NCBI GenBank assembly: GCA_028622995.1
Contig: JAJQJQ010000018.1
Coordinates: 744,001-808,000 of the forward strand
Direction of reading: 5' to 3'
DNA: 64,000 nt
DNA from: Panagrolaimus kolymaensis
Lineage: Eukaryota > Nematoda > Chromadorea > Rhabditida > Panagrolaimidae
Shown here: positions 22,554 through 36,050 of the stretch, piece by piece
Layout of the letters: every line of letters starts with the position of its first letter
Numbering within the stretch: position 1 is the first letter of the stretch
Notes under the pieces: generated by a model
Database searches by the model: none
Told to the model about the DNA's origin: nothing
Seen by the model: only the letters and a program-made list of their open reading frames with translations
Translations under genes and position numbers: made by a program

Positions 22554-25500
22554 ATGGTTGAAACTGATGAAGATCATGTGGCAGAAGAGCCACCACCATT
22601 ACCATTATGGCAAGAAATTCAAAAAAGAACATTTACCAATTGGGTGAATTTGCGATTATCCCCAAACTTTATCAATGATTTGGTTTGTTCGCTTTAAATA
22701 AAATAAAAACGATGTTTACAACTTTCTTTTTTTAGTTTGTTGACATGAGTGATGGCTTACATCTAATCAAGTTGATTGAAGTTTTAACCGAGCGAAGCTT
22801 AGGTAGAAGGAATAAAAGAATTGAACATGTTAATCAACGATTGGATAATGTTGCAATTGCATTAGATTTTTTACAAGATAAAGAAGGAATAAATTTAACA
22901 AATATTGGTTAGAAGCTTTTAATTAAACACACCATTCTAAAGTATTCGTTTATAGGACCTTCGGATGTGGTGGAAAGAAATCCTAAACTTATTCTTGGTT
23001 TGATGTGGATTTTATTTCGACATTATACCATTGCTAAAGCTCTACCATTAATGCCACATGAAGCTGGACAAAAAACAAATGATAAAGCTCGATTATTGCA
23101 ATGGATTAGAAGCAAATTACCGGCGTCTTTCCCGGTTTCAAATTTAACTTCTGATTGGAATGATGGCTTTGCGTTAGCTGCCTTAGTGGAAGGGTGTGTG
23201 CCTGGATTAAAAGTTGGATGGAAAAATTGGGATCCAACAACACCATTGGAAAACACTAAAAAAGCAATGGACCTTGCACATGAACATCTTGGAATTGACA
23301 AGGCAAGTTTTATTTTTTCAAGGACACTTTTAATTAGATAATTTTTTCGTGGATTTTTTAGATGATTGCCCCTGAAGATCTTATTAGCAGTGATGTTGAT
23401 GAAATTAGTGTTATGGCTTATCTCACAAATTTCCCTCTCATGGTTGAAGCTAAAAAGACTCGAGGGACTCTCTCAAATATTGATCGACATCCAATTTCTG
23501 GTATTCGTTCAGCTTATAATGTTAGATTAGTCAATCCAAATCACATTCCAAAAGTTACTGTTTCTAAACCTGGTACTTCAACTCAAGATTCTTCGATTCC
23601 TGTTAAAATTACACCCACAAATGATTCGCATGTTTTTGATGTTAGCTATATCCCTCCCGTTCCTGGACCTTATGATGTAAGTTTTATGGATTTAAAAGGG
23701 CAACCGAATAAATGATATTGTAGATTACCCTTCACGTTGTGAATCCAGATGATCCCGATGAAAAACGTCCTTCAGAAGCTGTACTTAAAGTTGAAGCCGT
23801 TGAAGGTCCTGGTCTTAAAGGACTCAACCCCCATTCATTTGTTGGAGAATCACAAAATCTTAAACTTTTTAATTGTAATCCAAAAGATAATGTTAGAGTG
23901 GAAATTATTGGTCCTGAAAGCAGCCGCATTTTAGTTCCAATGGAATGGCATCATGTCAATCGGGAATTTGAAGGTGTTTTTAAACCAGAAAAAGCTGGAC
24001 ATCATTCGGTGAACGTTTTATGCAATAGCAGAAGTATCAAAGGAAGCCCCTTCCCAACAAGGGTTTCAGAATTACGTAAGTCTAATATTTTATGGAAGAT
24101 TAAAAATTAATAAGTTTTAGCTGTACCAGAATTTTGGGGTCGAGGCATTTGTGAAAGTTTGCGAGCTGGAGAAGAAGCCATGGTTTGCGCGGAATATCCT
24201 TCACATATTTCACCAGCCGATGCTCATCGATATTTAAAAGGAGCTAAATTGAAAGTATCTTCAAATAATCGTAAGTCGTCGCAAGTTACTTTGAGGATAA
24301 AATGAAAATATTAACTTTTTTAGAAGAAGTCCCAGTTAAGGAAAAAATTGATGGAAATCAAAAAATATTTTCATACATTCCAGAAGATGTTAGTATTCAT
24401 GAAGTTAAAACATATTTCAATGACAAATTGATTGGAAAACATTTGGTAAGCGAGCAATTATAATTTTACTGCAAAAAAATATATTTCACTCAAAAAAGAG
24501 AGATGAGATAATCGCAAACAAAAAATTCAGCCATGCGTGAACCATTGTTGAGTTATTTTAGGTTAACGCTCAATATCCATCTGCACGTAGTCGAGCCTTT
24601 GGACCTGGTACAGAAATTGGTATGGATAATCAAAAAGCAATATTTGTTATTGATCGAGCTGAAAATGAAGAAGTTCAATTTGCGGTTGAAGGTCCAGCAC
24701 CTTCAGAATTAAGGAGAAATGATATCGATGATAAAACTGCCATCATTGAATATATGGTAAGCGTCCATCGAAATAATTCATCTCAAAATATAGTATTTTG
24801 TTTTTTTAGCCAACAGCTCCCGGAAAATATTACGTTAGTGTTTTGGATAATCATGGACAAAATGTTAAAGATTCTCCATTTGCTGTAAATGTAAAGGAAG
24901 AAGTTCAAGGCTTTTATCCTGGAAATGCGAAAATATCCAGTATTCCTTCAATAGTTCGAGTCAACGAAGTTGTTGAATTCACTGCTGATACTCGACCCGC
25001 TCATAGCATAGTCCCTACTCCCGACCTTTATGTATATGACCCTGAAGCAGAAAAAGCAGAAACTAGAGTTCAACAAAAAAGTGATGGGACTTATAAATGC
25101 AGTTTTTGTCCACGAATCGTTGGACATCATCAAGTTTTTGTTGTGGTTGATGGAGTTTGTGTTCCACCTTGCCCTGTTTCGGTTGCATGTGTGGATCCAG
25201 ATAAAATTCAATATTCTGGTCCTGGGATTGATTCCCCTCTTTATTGCTCGCCAAATCAAACCCATTTTGTTATTGATGCAAAGCAAGCTGGACCCGGTAA
25301 TGTTGAAGTTGAAATGTTTACTGGTGAAGAAGATCAACAAAAAGTTGATGTTGAAGTTGTTGATGAAAGCGATGGATCATACACGGTTAAATATTGCGCT
25401 CCTAAACCTGGTGCTTACAAAGTAAGAATATTGTGAAATTTGCTTTTTTAATGATTGATTTTAGATAAAAGTTGTATTTGCTGGTTTCACGCTTCCCAGC

Positions 25501-28500
25501 TTTGAAATAAATGTTCAACAACCTTCTGATGCCTCGGGTGCTATTATTGAAGGTTTAGATAATGGTTGGTTAAATTTTTTTATTTATATGTAAAACTGGG
25601 AATGCAGTGAATCATGTTTTTTGTCGGTTGATCTCACATAGTTTTTGATTTTTTCTTCTTCTAATTTTTCATGTTCGTCTTGTCTCCTTCGTTTTTTGAT
25701 TTATTCGTTGATTGAGAGTGTTGTTGTTTATTGTCGAATTTCAACAATCAACACAACATTATTTTTATCTCTTTCAGCTATCGTTACTGTTAATACCGAA
25801 AAAGAAGTCCATGTATTTACTTCAAATGGAGAAAACTTTCGAATTGTTATTAAAAGCCCATCTGGACAACTCATTGAAGCTTTCATTCAACCAACTCCTA
25901 AAGGCTTTAGTTTCAAATTTACCCCGTCAGAAATTGGTGATTATACAATTGATGTCACTTATGAAGATTATCCCATCGCTGAATCCCCTTTCTTTTTACA
26001 TTCTATTCCCCCTCCTTCTTCTTCTATGTCTTCTCAAGATCTCAAAAATTCTGCTGAATCTCAATATTTTGCACAAACTTCAGGTCCTCCAAATGCCGAC
26101 ATGGTTCGGGTTGGAGGCCCTGGATTAGGCCCTATAGTTTCTACAGGACAATCCACTTCTATTTTAATTGATGCCACTAAAGCTGGCTTTGGTAATATTG
26201 ATGTATTTGTTGATGGCCCCACTAGGACTCCTATACATTGTATTGATAATGAGGATGGAACTTGTTCGATGCAATATGTCCCATGCGTCTCAGGAATATA
26301 TTGGATTAGAGTATTGTTTGATGATCATAATGTTCCTGGTAGCCCATTTCAAGTTTTTGCTTCACCAAAAGATGAACAAAAAACTGATATTAAAAATCCT
26401 ATAAAAGATAAAAGGCCTTCTCCACGAGGCACAACAATTTATCAACGTAGAGAAATTGCATAATCTTCTTAATCTCAGAATCTATTTTTTTTGTCTATTC
26501 TTATTCTAAAATCTATCTCTTATTAAAGGGTATTTTTCTTTTTTTGCCTCAAATTATTGTTACTTTGTATTGTTTTGTTTATAAAAAAAAATATTTTCTC
26601 TTAAATTCATTCATGAAAGTGCAAAGATTTTATAAAATAATTTTTTAAACATAAAAAAGTCGGATATTTAGAAAAGTTTTTAAATTTTTTGTAGAAAATG
26701 TCCTTGAGCTTGAGCGTGAATTTGAACCTGAAATAACAGATGCTTCCAAATGTGTTGCCACCGGTGAAGGCCTTCATAAAGCTACAGTGGGAGAAATTGC
26801 TGGATTTAATGTCGATACTTCGGTTCGTTTTTGAAAAAACCAAATGAAAATTAAAGAAAAAATTGGTTTAGGAAGCTGGCCCAGGAGATTTGAGTTTTTC
26901 TATAGACGGCCCAAATTCATCGACAACCATCGTGGATTATACCCCTGGCAATTGTGCAGCTATTTATAGCCCCACTCAACCTGGAACCTACAAAATTTCA
27001 GCACTTTTTGGAAATTCTGATGAAGATAGAGAACACATTCCAGGTAAATAAAAATCATTTTGTTTTTTTCAAAACCTTAATTTTAGGATCACCATTTACA
27101 ATGGAAGCTGATTATCCTCGAGATCCATCCGCCATATCAGTTTATGAAACATCGGAAACTTCGCCAGTGAAAAAATTGCCAATTGGTATTCCTCAATCAT
27201 TTATTATTGATGCAAGTAAAACTGCTAAAGAGCCAATAACGCTTGATACCCAAAGTCTCGGAACACGAGACGAATTTGTTGTAACTGAAATTGAACCAAG
27301 AATATGGAAAATTGATTATACATTAAATTCACCCGCGGGTCGAACTGTGCCTCTTGATGTACGATATGGAGATGAGGTGCTTGCCATTGGTCCAGTTGTA
27401 GAAGTCGTGGATTATTTGCCAGAAAATTTGAAAGTTAACAAAATCGCTCCTGCCAGAGTCAATAGCTTAGAAACAAATATCGAACTTGATGTCACGGGAG
27501 TTGGAAAAATTAATAGATTAACAGCTAAATTTGAAGACATGAATGGAAATGGCGATGCAACAAATGCAATTGTAATTGAAAAAGATACTGGTTTGCATGA
27601 AATTATCGCAAATCCACAAAAAGCTGGAACATATGGTTTAATGGTTTTTGGTGATGGACATCTTTTAAACAAAAATCCCATCGAATTCAAGGCTGTTAAA
27701 GATGGTGTTGCAAAAGATTGCGAAATTATAAGTATACTAGTAAAAAATAAAATACCAAAGTAAAAAAATAAGTAATTTTAGGTTCTCCAAGTGAATGGAT
27801 TGCTAATAAACCAAATGACATTCTTCTCCGACATCAAGGAGACAATAAAAAAATCGATGTTTTGCAAGAAAATAATCAAGAAAGTCTCCAATATGAAAGT
27901 TTTGCAGTAAATTCATCCGATCTTTATGATAATGCCCATCCAGATGATAAACTTACAATTGTTAGATTAACCCCAGAAAAAGTTCAGCAATATGATACTC
28001 AAATATTATATGACTCACAACCAGTTAAAGATGGAACATTCTCATTTGTTCCAAATGAAAGTTCAACAAAAGATAAAAGCAAAGATTCACAACTTGATGA
28101 AAGTCGATCATACAATTTTGCACTTGGAAAAGAAAATGCAGATAAAGAAATTGTTGCATTCGCATTGGATCCCGATAAAGAACTCATTGCATTGGAAGTC
28201 AATCACATTGATTCAAATGGGAATGCTAGAGTAAATGCCCATTTCTCTAAACCTGGCCAACATGTTTTATTCCTTTTTGCTGATCGTGAACTTTTACCCA
28301 AGCATGTGATTAAAGAAAATTTAAGCAAACAACAAGATGCTACTGCATTTGGAAAAGGTCTTGAAACAGCTACAGTTGGTGAAGTATCTTCATTTGATAT
28401 CGTTTGTCCGGATCGTGGTCAAGTAAAAGTGAATGTTAAAGGTCCAAAAGGAGTTAAAATTCAAATGGAACAAAAACAAGTAACTAAATAATCATAAAAA

Positions 28501-30866
28501 AATAGCAACAAAATTGTTTTTTTTTAGGAAAATAGCTGCACGGTTCATTGGACTCCAGAAGTTGCAGGAAATTATGAAGTTTTAATTTATCTTAATAAAT
28601 CCGATATTCCCGCTGCTGGATCACCTTATTCAGTAAAAGCATTGCATGCAGCTAAAAATAAAGCTCGCAAAATATCACAATTTTCTTATTCTGCTCCTTC
28701 GGAAGTTACATTTGATTGTGGCAAAGATGTGAACAAAGAAAATTTATCCGCCACTGTTCGTTCACCTGATGGTAAAGTTTCACAATGTGGAGTTCGATTA
28801 ATTGGAGATAACAAAATTGGTTAGTAATTTTCAAGAAAATATAATTTTTATGTACCTCGATTTTAAGGCCTATCATTGAAACCAAAAATTGTTGGTGATT
28901 ATGAATTTACCATTCTTGAAAATGGTCAAGAAATGACACATTCACCATTTTATGTTAAAGTTATAAACGCTGATTTGCCTGATCCAAAGAAAGTACGAGT
29001 TTTTGGAAGTGGCCTTCATCACGCTGAAGTTGGACAAGATAACGAATTTTTTATTGATTGTCAAGGTGCAGGTTATGGTAGTGTTTTGGCAGCTATCGAT
29101 GGTCCAGCTGATGCTCCAATGAGTTGCGTAAAAACAAGAGATAAAATGTTGAGGATACTATATCGCCCACCTATTACTGGAACTTATCAAGTTACAGTAA
29201 AATTTGATGATAAAGTTGTACCAGGTTTGATTAAAGTAAAAAATTATCCAAATAAATTTTTGCATAAAATATATAGGTTCGCCTTACATTATTGAATGCC
29301 ATGAAGATGAAGCGAAACAACAACAAAATCGTTCTCCAGTAATTCAACTCACGGATGCAAAAGAAAGAGGGCGATTGGATGATACAAAACGAAAAGCTGA
29401 AATTCATTTATACATTCCCAATAGCGATGCTTCTCTATTACAATCAACGGTCATCGATCCATTGGGACACAAATATTCTGGTAACATTACAAGCCTTGGA
29501 AGAGATTATTATTCGATACAATTAAAACCCGTTGAACATGGAAAATATTTTGTTCATGTTACTCAAGATGGAAAAGATATTCAAGGTAATTTTATCTGCC
29601 AAAAAAATCAGCACAACTATTTTCTTATTCTAGGTTCACCCTTCTCATTTAGTGCAGGTCAAAAAGAATCTAGTCAAGCAGATAAAGTTAAAGTTGGAGG
29701 AACTGGTCTTGAATATGGTCAAACGGGACAACCACAAAGTTTTATGATTTACACCACTCATGCTGGACCTGGTCTTGTTAGTGCGATCATCGATGGTCCA
29801 GAAAAGCCTTTCACAAAACTCAAAGATCTCAGAGATGGACGAGTTTCAGTTGAATATACTGCCAATACTCCAGGACATTATTTCATTAATGTCTTATTTA
29901 ATGGAACACCAATTCGTAGCACTCCATATTGTGTTTACATTGCTCCAGGAAAGAGTTCATCCAAAAAACGACAAAATGGAGTAAAACCCGTTACCCAATC
30001 TCCATTTATCGAAGCACAACGAGAAAAAAGTCCTCCACCACCTTTGTCACTAAATATTAAAGAAATGGCAAGAGACACAAGCATAGCTCATTTGGATATC
30101 AAAGGTCTTTCACAAGTAATGACAGGAAAATCAGCTGACTTTGAAATAGTTCCAACTTATCAAGGCGAATCAACATTTTCAATAGAAATTTATGGCCCTT
30201 CCAAAGTGAAACTCAATACCGAAAACACAAAAGAAGGAATTAAAGTAAAATTCATCCCATATGCTCCAGGAGAGTATACCATTACAGTGAAAAATAATGG
30301 TAGGTTAATCACCATTGAGTAATAAAAATTTAATAAATTACGTAATTTAGGTGCAAATGTTAATGAATCCCCAAAGAAAGTTTATGTGGAAGGCCACAAA
30401 CTTGGAGGCGAAGGAATCAATGAATCTTCGGTAATTTATGCCCGATACATTTCACATACTTCCACAACTGTCACCAAATATGGAAATAACAATGTTGAAG
30501 AAAAATCAAATCAACATTTAATTCCCCAAGTTGAAAGACGTGCCAAAGATATTACCATAGATGGGCTTGGAATTGATCAATTTACTCCTGGAAAAGCAGC
30601 CATGTTTAGAATTTACAATATTGGTACTTTTTGTAATTTTAAAAGCTTCTAAAATGAATAATCTTATTTTAGGAAATAAAACCCTTTTCGTAGGTGTTGT
30701 AACTGCCATGGGACCTTGCCAACAATGTTCAGTAAATAATTGCGGTGATGGAAGCTTTTTAGTTTCTTACATTATTTCTGATCGAACTCCTGGTTATATT
30801 TATATTAGATATGGTGAAGAAGATGCTCCTGGTTCCCCGTTTAAAACACTTCCAACTTCTCGATAA
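22554..30866 (+). CDS. fln-2: Filamin, long form (about 2075 residues)
   Basis: Actin cross-linker and scaffold. Twenty exons join in one frame: 22554-22682, 22736-22907, 22956-23302, 23362-23676, 23724-24075, 24121-24270, 24324-24445, 24562-24756, 24810-25421, 25465-25564, 26695-26822, 26872-27043, 27087-27731, 27782-28479, 28528-28819, 28868-29224, 29277-29585, 29634-30299, 30351-30623, 30673-30866. Two calponin-homology domains open the protein: CH1 (WQEIQKRTFTNWVN, about 19-125) and CH2 (LLQWIRSKLPASFPV through MIAPEDLISSDVDEISVMAYL, about 145-250). About a dozen filamin Ig repeats follow, marked by the recurring GSPF-type linkers (KGSPFPTRV, KDSPFAVNV, PGSPFTMEA, THSPFYVKV, PGSPYIIEC, QGSPFSFSA, PGSPFKTLP). 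Intron 3 needs a GC donor. The choice of fln-2 over fln-1 rests on resemblance from memory and is less sure than the family. An upstream first exon is possible. Confidence 0.9.
25778..26463 (+). other. Alternative terminal exon of filamin (short form, about 1059 residues)
   Basis: This exon follows the same donor as the long form (25564, phase 1) and ends in a stop at 26461-26463. It encodes filamin-type sequence (SGQLIEAFIQP ... AESPFFLHS; DMVRVGGPGLG ... PGSPFQVFA) and a basic tail ending YQRREIA. In the long form the same donor joins 26695 instead, also in phase 1. The two products therefore share exons up to 25564 and differ afterwards. No strong AATAAA was seen after 26463. Confidence 0.75.
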
Positions 30867-31305
30867 ATGAATGCAATGAATCTGCTTTTTTTTGTAAAGA
30901 TTTTTGAAAAGCTTAATAATAATATATTTATGCCTTTGTTCCTATTTTTTTGCTCTCGCATTTTCACTTATGGTTTTAATTTTTGCTGGTGCGTTTATTA
31001 TACAAATTCTAGCCATGACTTGGCTCAAAAGATATTGCTTTAGTTTTTTATAATTCACTGAAAAAGAGATATTATTTAAATGTATAATTATTATTAAAAA
31101 AATAAATTTATGTATTTTTTAAGCTTTTCGCCTAATAACAAGTGTTACGAGATTATAAGTGTTATAAGCAGCAGAGTTGAATTAAAAAAATAACTTTATT
31201 AAACAACGATGAAATCAACAAATGCTTCCCGCAAATAAATTAACATATAAAATATACCACGAATATCACAAATAAACGATGAGCACTTAGTAAAGTTGAA
31301 AGAAG
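30867..31305. other. Convergent 3' interval between filamin and MANF
   Basis: Holds the 3'UTRs of two convergent genes. TTTATT at about 31196 reads AATAAA on the minus strand and fits the MANF transcript end. AATAAA on the plus strand near 31100 could serve filamin. Confidence 0.5.
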
Positions 31306-31914
31306 TTAGAGTTCGGTTTTAACATATTTAGGTTTGAGTTCGTTGATGCGATCAATAAATTCTGTTTTTTCTGAACAACCTTTGCATACTTCACCCCATG
31401 TTTCAAGAATCTTTTTGAGGTCTTTAACTTTCATTTTCTTGATATCAATTGTTTTCCAATCAATTTCCTTGTCGAATTTGAGATCACAAATTTGAGCATC
31501 TTTGGCGCGTAGTTTTTCACATACTTTTTCAGCTGGCATTGACCATGAGAGAGGTTTACTAACTTCATTCATAATAGATGCAGCAGATTCAGGTAAAGCT
31601 CCAATGTAATTACACTAAAAATAAAAGCAAATTTAACATCATAAGATAGAAAAGTTAAAACACTTACCAACTTGTTTTCTTTGCCTTTAGTTGAAGCACA
31701 ATGTTCACGAATAATTTTTGTGATAGCATCTTGATTGTTGGCTTTTCCCACAGGTATTTTGGCCACAACGTCTTTTAAAACTTTGGTACAAACTAAAAGA
31801 ATATATAAAGCTTTAAAAAATTTCAACAGCAAAATGAGACATACCTTCACATTGATCTTCTTTAGCAAACGTTGCAACAGCAAAAAGAGCGATAAATAGA
31901 ATTGTTGCTTTCAT
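31306..31914 (-). CDS. manf-1: MANF/ARMET family ER-resident neurotrophic factor
   Basis: Three exons: 31914-31845, 31792-31668, 31614-31306; 167 residues. A signal peptide ([20 protein letters not shown]) is followed by a saposin-like N-terminal half and the MANF C-terminal SAP-like domain ([16 protein letters not shown]). Eight cysteines are present, as in the family, including the C-terminal CXXC (CKGC). The protein ends KTEL, an ER-retention variant of KDEL/RTDL. Family members act in ER proteostasis and the unfolded-protein response. Neurotrophic activity is a vertebrate property and is not implied here. Divergent from ipmk-1, about 1.1 kb apart. Identification is very sure. Confidence 0.95.
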
Positions 31915-33008
31915 ATTGATACTTCTGATACCACCAAAAAGCTTTGAAAGTTAAATTGAATTGAAGAGAGGTTTATTACGAGAGAAGCTGCTTGCAAAAA
32001 CAAGACTTTTGAGTGATGAAAAATGACTAGACAGAAAGAAAGCAATCGGTTGAAAGGCAACGTGTCATAAAAATTTGCTTAACCCTCTTATGTAGGGAAT
32101 ATCGTGCCAGGACTTTTTATTGCAGAATAACATTCATTAAAATAATCCCGAAAAGTTTGATTGAGAAATTTTAATTAAAGGAATGTGTTGTAATTATTTT
32201 TAATTTTAACCTTTCAAACCATTTGCATTTTCCAAATGATGATGTTTGCAAACACTACCCATTAATCGACTCGTAGCAGTCAGCGTCGATGAATGTGATC
32301 AAAGGTTTTTAAAGACGTTATCAGCTTCTAAACGTTTAACAACAAGTGAATGTGATGTTTGTTCACCCTTTGTTTACAATGCACTTTATGGCTTCATTGA
32401 TTTTATATCGATAATAATAACCCTTTTTAATCACTATGGTTACCAAAGCAAACCACTATTTTTTTATGGTCATCGAAAGTAAGCCTTCAAATTCCATCAC
32501 CGATTAGTTGATATTATTATTAATCACATCAATGACACTCTTCGGTGTATTGGTTAAACTCAATTCGACTACCATAAATTGACGAGACTAACGACGATTA
32601 TCCTCCTGACACACATTTTTACAATATTTTACGAGCTTGTGGAATCAAAATAATACCATTTTAATTGAATGTATAAATATGTCAAACTTGAGGGAGATAA
32701 GTCGTATTGATCGTTGATATGTTTGAATGATTTTTTTTTTGCATTCACTGACGAAGTTTGTGTGGTTAGTTACATACCAACCAAAAAGGAAAAAACATAA
32801 TATCAGCTACTTATATTATTTTAAAAAATTGTTGCCGTTTATAAAAAAGGAAGTCGTCGTAGTTGTGTATTTGTGTATGAAACATTGTTAGTATCGTTAG
32901 TCAGCAACATTAAAACAAAAGAAACTTTATATTTCTTTCTTCATTCCTTTTTTGTTGTTAGAAGGTTAAAAGATTTTCTTGAAAAATACATAAATAATCT
33001 ACAATAAA
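31915..33008. other. Shared upstream region of manf-1 and the inositol kinase
   Basis: About 1.1 kb between divergent starts, with no coding exon seen. It contains CAACGTGTCA at about 32059, faintly like an ER-stress element, and TGATCAAAGG near 32297, a TCF-like match. Both are too short and isolated to call. Confidence 0.4.
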
Positions 33009-34224
33009 ATGATTAAAGCATTGTCCATGGGTATGTTGTTTTGTAATAATGTGATAATAAATGACTTTTTTCAAATGCTTTGAATCGCTTTCTTTTCTTT
33101 TTTGTTTAAATGCAAACTATCCGAAGATAACTATCTATATTTTTTGCTTTAACATTCGTTGCTTGAATTCAAATCAAAAAAATTGCCTTTTTTCTTTAAA
33201 GAAATGTACGAAAACGAAGAATTGCCTGCAACCCTTGAATGGTATAAAGATCAAATAGCTGGCCATCATCCATCTGTGGTTAAAAATGGCATTCGACAAA
33301 TAGGTATGAATTCCATTGAAATTAATTTTGTTTTATTTATATGTATCAAATTTAGGTATCGTAAAAGAGTATGGAAAACATGAAAATCTCCTTAAACTTG
33401 TTCAAGATGGAATGCGAGGTATAAGTGAAGTGCAATTTTATGATAGCATATTTCAACGAGATCAAAGCAATCATACTAAAGCTCAAGCTGATGCTTTAGT
33501 TGAATTAAGACATTATGTTCCACATTATTTTGGTAAACGGGTGTTTGAAATTGCCACTCGTTGTATGTTTTCCTTATTAAAAAGGTTACGATAAAAAAAA
33601 TTGAGGTTTTAGCATACGAGTTTATTGAGCTTGAAGATATCACTTATCCCTTTAAAAAGCCATGTATTATGGATATTAAAATTGGTAAAGTCACTTATGA
33701 TCCCGATGCAAGTGAAGATAAAAAGAAAACAGAAAGTATTAAATGCCCATTTCAAGAAGAATTTGGATTTAGAATTTTGGGTTATCGAGTAGGAAATTTC
33801 ATTGCCTTTCTACCACTAATAACTATGTATGTTATTTCAGCTACATCCGGATGAAAAGGGAAAGGTCAGAGTCCAAGATAAAAATTGGGGACGCACTCGA
33901 ACACCCGAAAACATTCAAGCTGCATTCGATGATTACTTTCAAGCAATGCCAAGTCAAAAAGCAAAAGCAGAAGCACTTAAAATATTTCGTCGAGAGATAT
34001 CAAAAATCTTAGAATGGTTTCACACTCAACAACAAATTCAGTTATACTCTTCTTCACTTCTCTTCGTCTATGAAGGTGATCCACATGTTCATATGCCAGC
34101 AAAAGTAAAAATGATTGATTTCTCTCATGTTTTTTATGAAAATGAGCTCGATGACAATTATGTACATGGTTTAAAATTTATTGATAACATGTTTCACAAA
34201 ATTGAAGAGACAATGAAAAAGTAA
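33009..34224 (+). CDS. ipmk-1: Inositol polyphosphate multikinase (IPK family)
   Basis: Phosphorylates InsP3/InsP4 towards InsP5. Five exons close in frame: 33009-33030, 33202-33303, 33356-33562, 33613-33788, 33841-34224; 296 residues. The family signature PxxxDxKxG is present as PCIMDIKIG, with the N-terminal QIAGH block, the SSLLFVYEG strand and the IDFSHV metal/ATP motif near the C-terminus. The length fits a compact multikinase rather than the longer IP3 3-kinases or IP6 kinases. The 22-base first exon is the weakest part; translation could instead begin at MYENEELP in exon 2. The stop is 25 bp from that of the convergent POLD2 gene. Confidence 0.9.
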
Positions 34225-34249
34225 CAAAATAAACAATACCGGTATTTTA

Positions 34250-36050
34250 TCATTGGGAATCCATAGGCTCAGTTTCAAATCGTGAAATAGCAGGAGGGTG
34301 ATTTTGTGAAACAATTCTGGAGCATTCAAGTGTACGTAAATTGACAGCGATCATTGAATGGGTATCTTTAAATTCAGGAACACTAACAAGAAGAACTTTG
34401 CGATTATCACCAAGATCAACCAGTTGAGTAGCATATTCTTTTTGATTTCCAGCAAAGAAAATATGAGGTAATTCGTCCATAACCAATGGATCTTTTTCAA
34501 CATTTCGGTTAAAAGGAAAGCAATCAGTAAAATCAGGAGCAGTTGGAACGATTATGCCACTTTCGATAATATCCTTCATTATTTCCATCGTTGACTTCCC
34601 TTTATTTGTCAATTTTCTAAAGGCATTGACGTTTTGACCTGAAAAGAAGATTTCATACAGTTGTTTTTAAAATGAAAGCAATTACCTGAAGTTCCTAGTA
34701 CACTAACACCCATAACTTTGAAAGCATAAGGATTTGTAACAGGATTTACAGTACGTTTATCTGATGGTTGACATTCTCCTTCCGACGATGATGGAAGATC
34801 ATATTCTTCATAAAGCGCTTTATTCATAGGTTGTTGAGGCATAAATAATGAACAAGGATCGCCTTCACCTGGCATAACATCAACATCAATTTGAGGCTAA
34901 AATAATCACATGAAAATGTTTCTAGGAATTTCGAGAACTTACAAAACGACGACGGAAATGATTCAGAACTTTCAAAGTACATTCTTCCTTATCTGCATCC
35001 AAAGAAAGACCAATGGGCATAACATTGTTGATGCTTGTTGTCTAAAAATTAAATAATGGTTATCAAGAAAATAATGAAGCATAGTAAACATACACGACAG
35101 TTTTCACATTGGCAAAAAGTAATAGCATGATTTCCAGCAAAAACTAAACGAGCAACTTTGTTGAAGTATTTCTCAGTTTGCTAAAAAAAGTTTATGTAAG
35201 TACAAAAGAATATTAATAAATATGAACAAACCAAAACATTAGTAAAGTATGTTAACTCTGCAAGCAAATCAGAACAAGGATTGTCAACATTAAAGCCAGA
35301 TACCATAATAACAAATCTAAAAAGCACGTTCAATAATCAGTATAACCATAACAGAAACTCACATATCTTCTTCTAACAATGGTCTTTCAATATAACTCGG
35401 TAATGAAGGCAAAACAATTCGTTCAACATCAAACACATTATCGCTAATTTGAACTCCATAAATACCAACAATCATACCAGTGACAAGTTTATAATGATCA
35501 AGATTACCTTTCAAAGTAACACACTAAAAATGTTTGTTGATTAGAAGCATTGTATCAAAAGAAATAAACTAACCTGCTTTTGAGAATCTTCGAACTCAAG
35601 GTAATCTGTGTCCAATGCTAGCGTTTCCAATTCGTCTTCAGCTACAGCTACTTCAAGTTCATCAACATCTTCATCTTCTAAATCTTTGAGAACAGCCATT
35701 CGATTTTGCATTCGTTTGATTAAAGCTCCAATAACAAAACATTTTTCACCTTGATTTACTTGACTGAGAGTTACATCAAAAAGTTTCTTATCATAGATAG
35801 CCCTTCCATTTTCAAGAACTCGAGTATGTAAATGTGCTTCTCTCATTCGGTAATAATGAAAGTATTGACGATTATAAAAGTCTCCTTTATCCGAATCCAA
35901 AATAAGGTAACGAGACGATTTATCTTCATATTTAAAATCAGGAGGTCCTTCATCGTTGAAAGCATCATCTTCATCCATAGTTGCTTCTGTAAAAGATGGT
36001 TTCTTCAAGACTTCTTCGTGGATTTTATCAGGATTCAAATTTTCACACAT
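34250..36050 (-). CDS. POLD2: DNA polymerase delta small subunit (POLD2/p50)
   Basis: Seven exons close in frame: 36050-35574, 35523-35363, 35316-35232, 35180-35094, 35041-34943, 34896-34686, 34638-34250; 502 residues, slightly longer than the human protein. The N-terminal OB-fold part has RQYFHYYRMREAHL and CFVIGALIKRM. The inactive calcineurin-like domain has FVIMVSGFNVD, MPGEGDPCS and FKVMGVSVLGTSGQN. The C-terminal part has TDCFPFNRN ... LPHIFFAGNQ, equivalent to the family's DCYPF and PHVYFCGN blocks. It is an accessory subunit joining the catalytic and other subunits of the replicative polymerase in the nucleus. The acidic stretch EDEDVDELEVAVAEDE in exon 1 looks like a lineage-specific insertion. 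Confidence 0.93.

Noticed and set aside
32050..32310. ER-stress-element-like CAACGTGTCA and TCF-like TGATCAAAGG between manf-1 and ipmk-1
   Set aside because: Single short partial matches; cannot be separated from chance without expression or conservation data.
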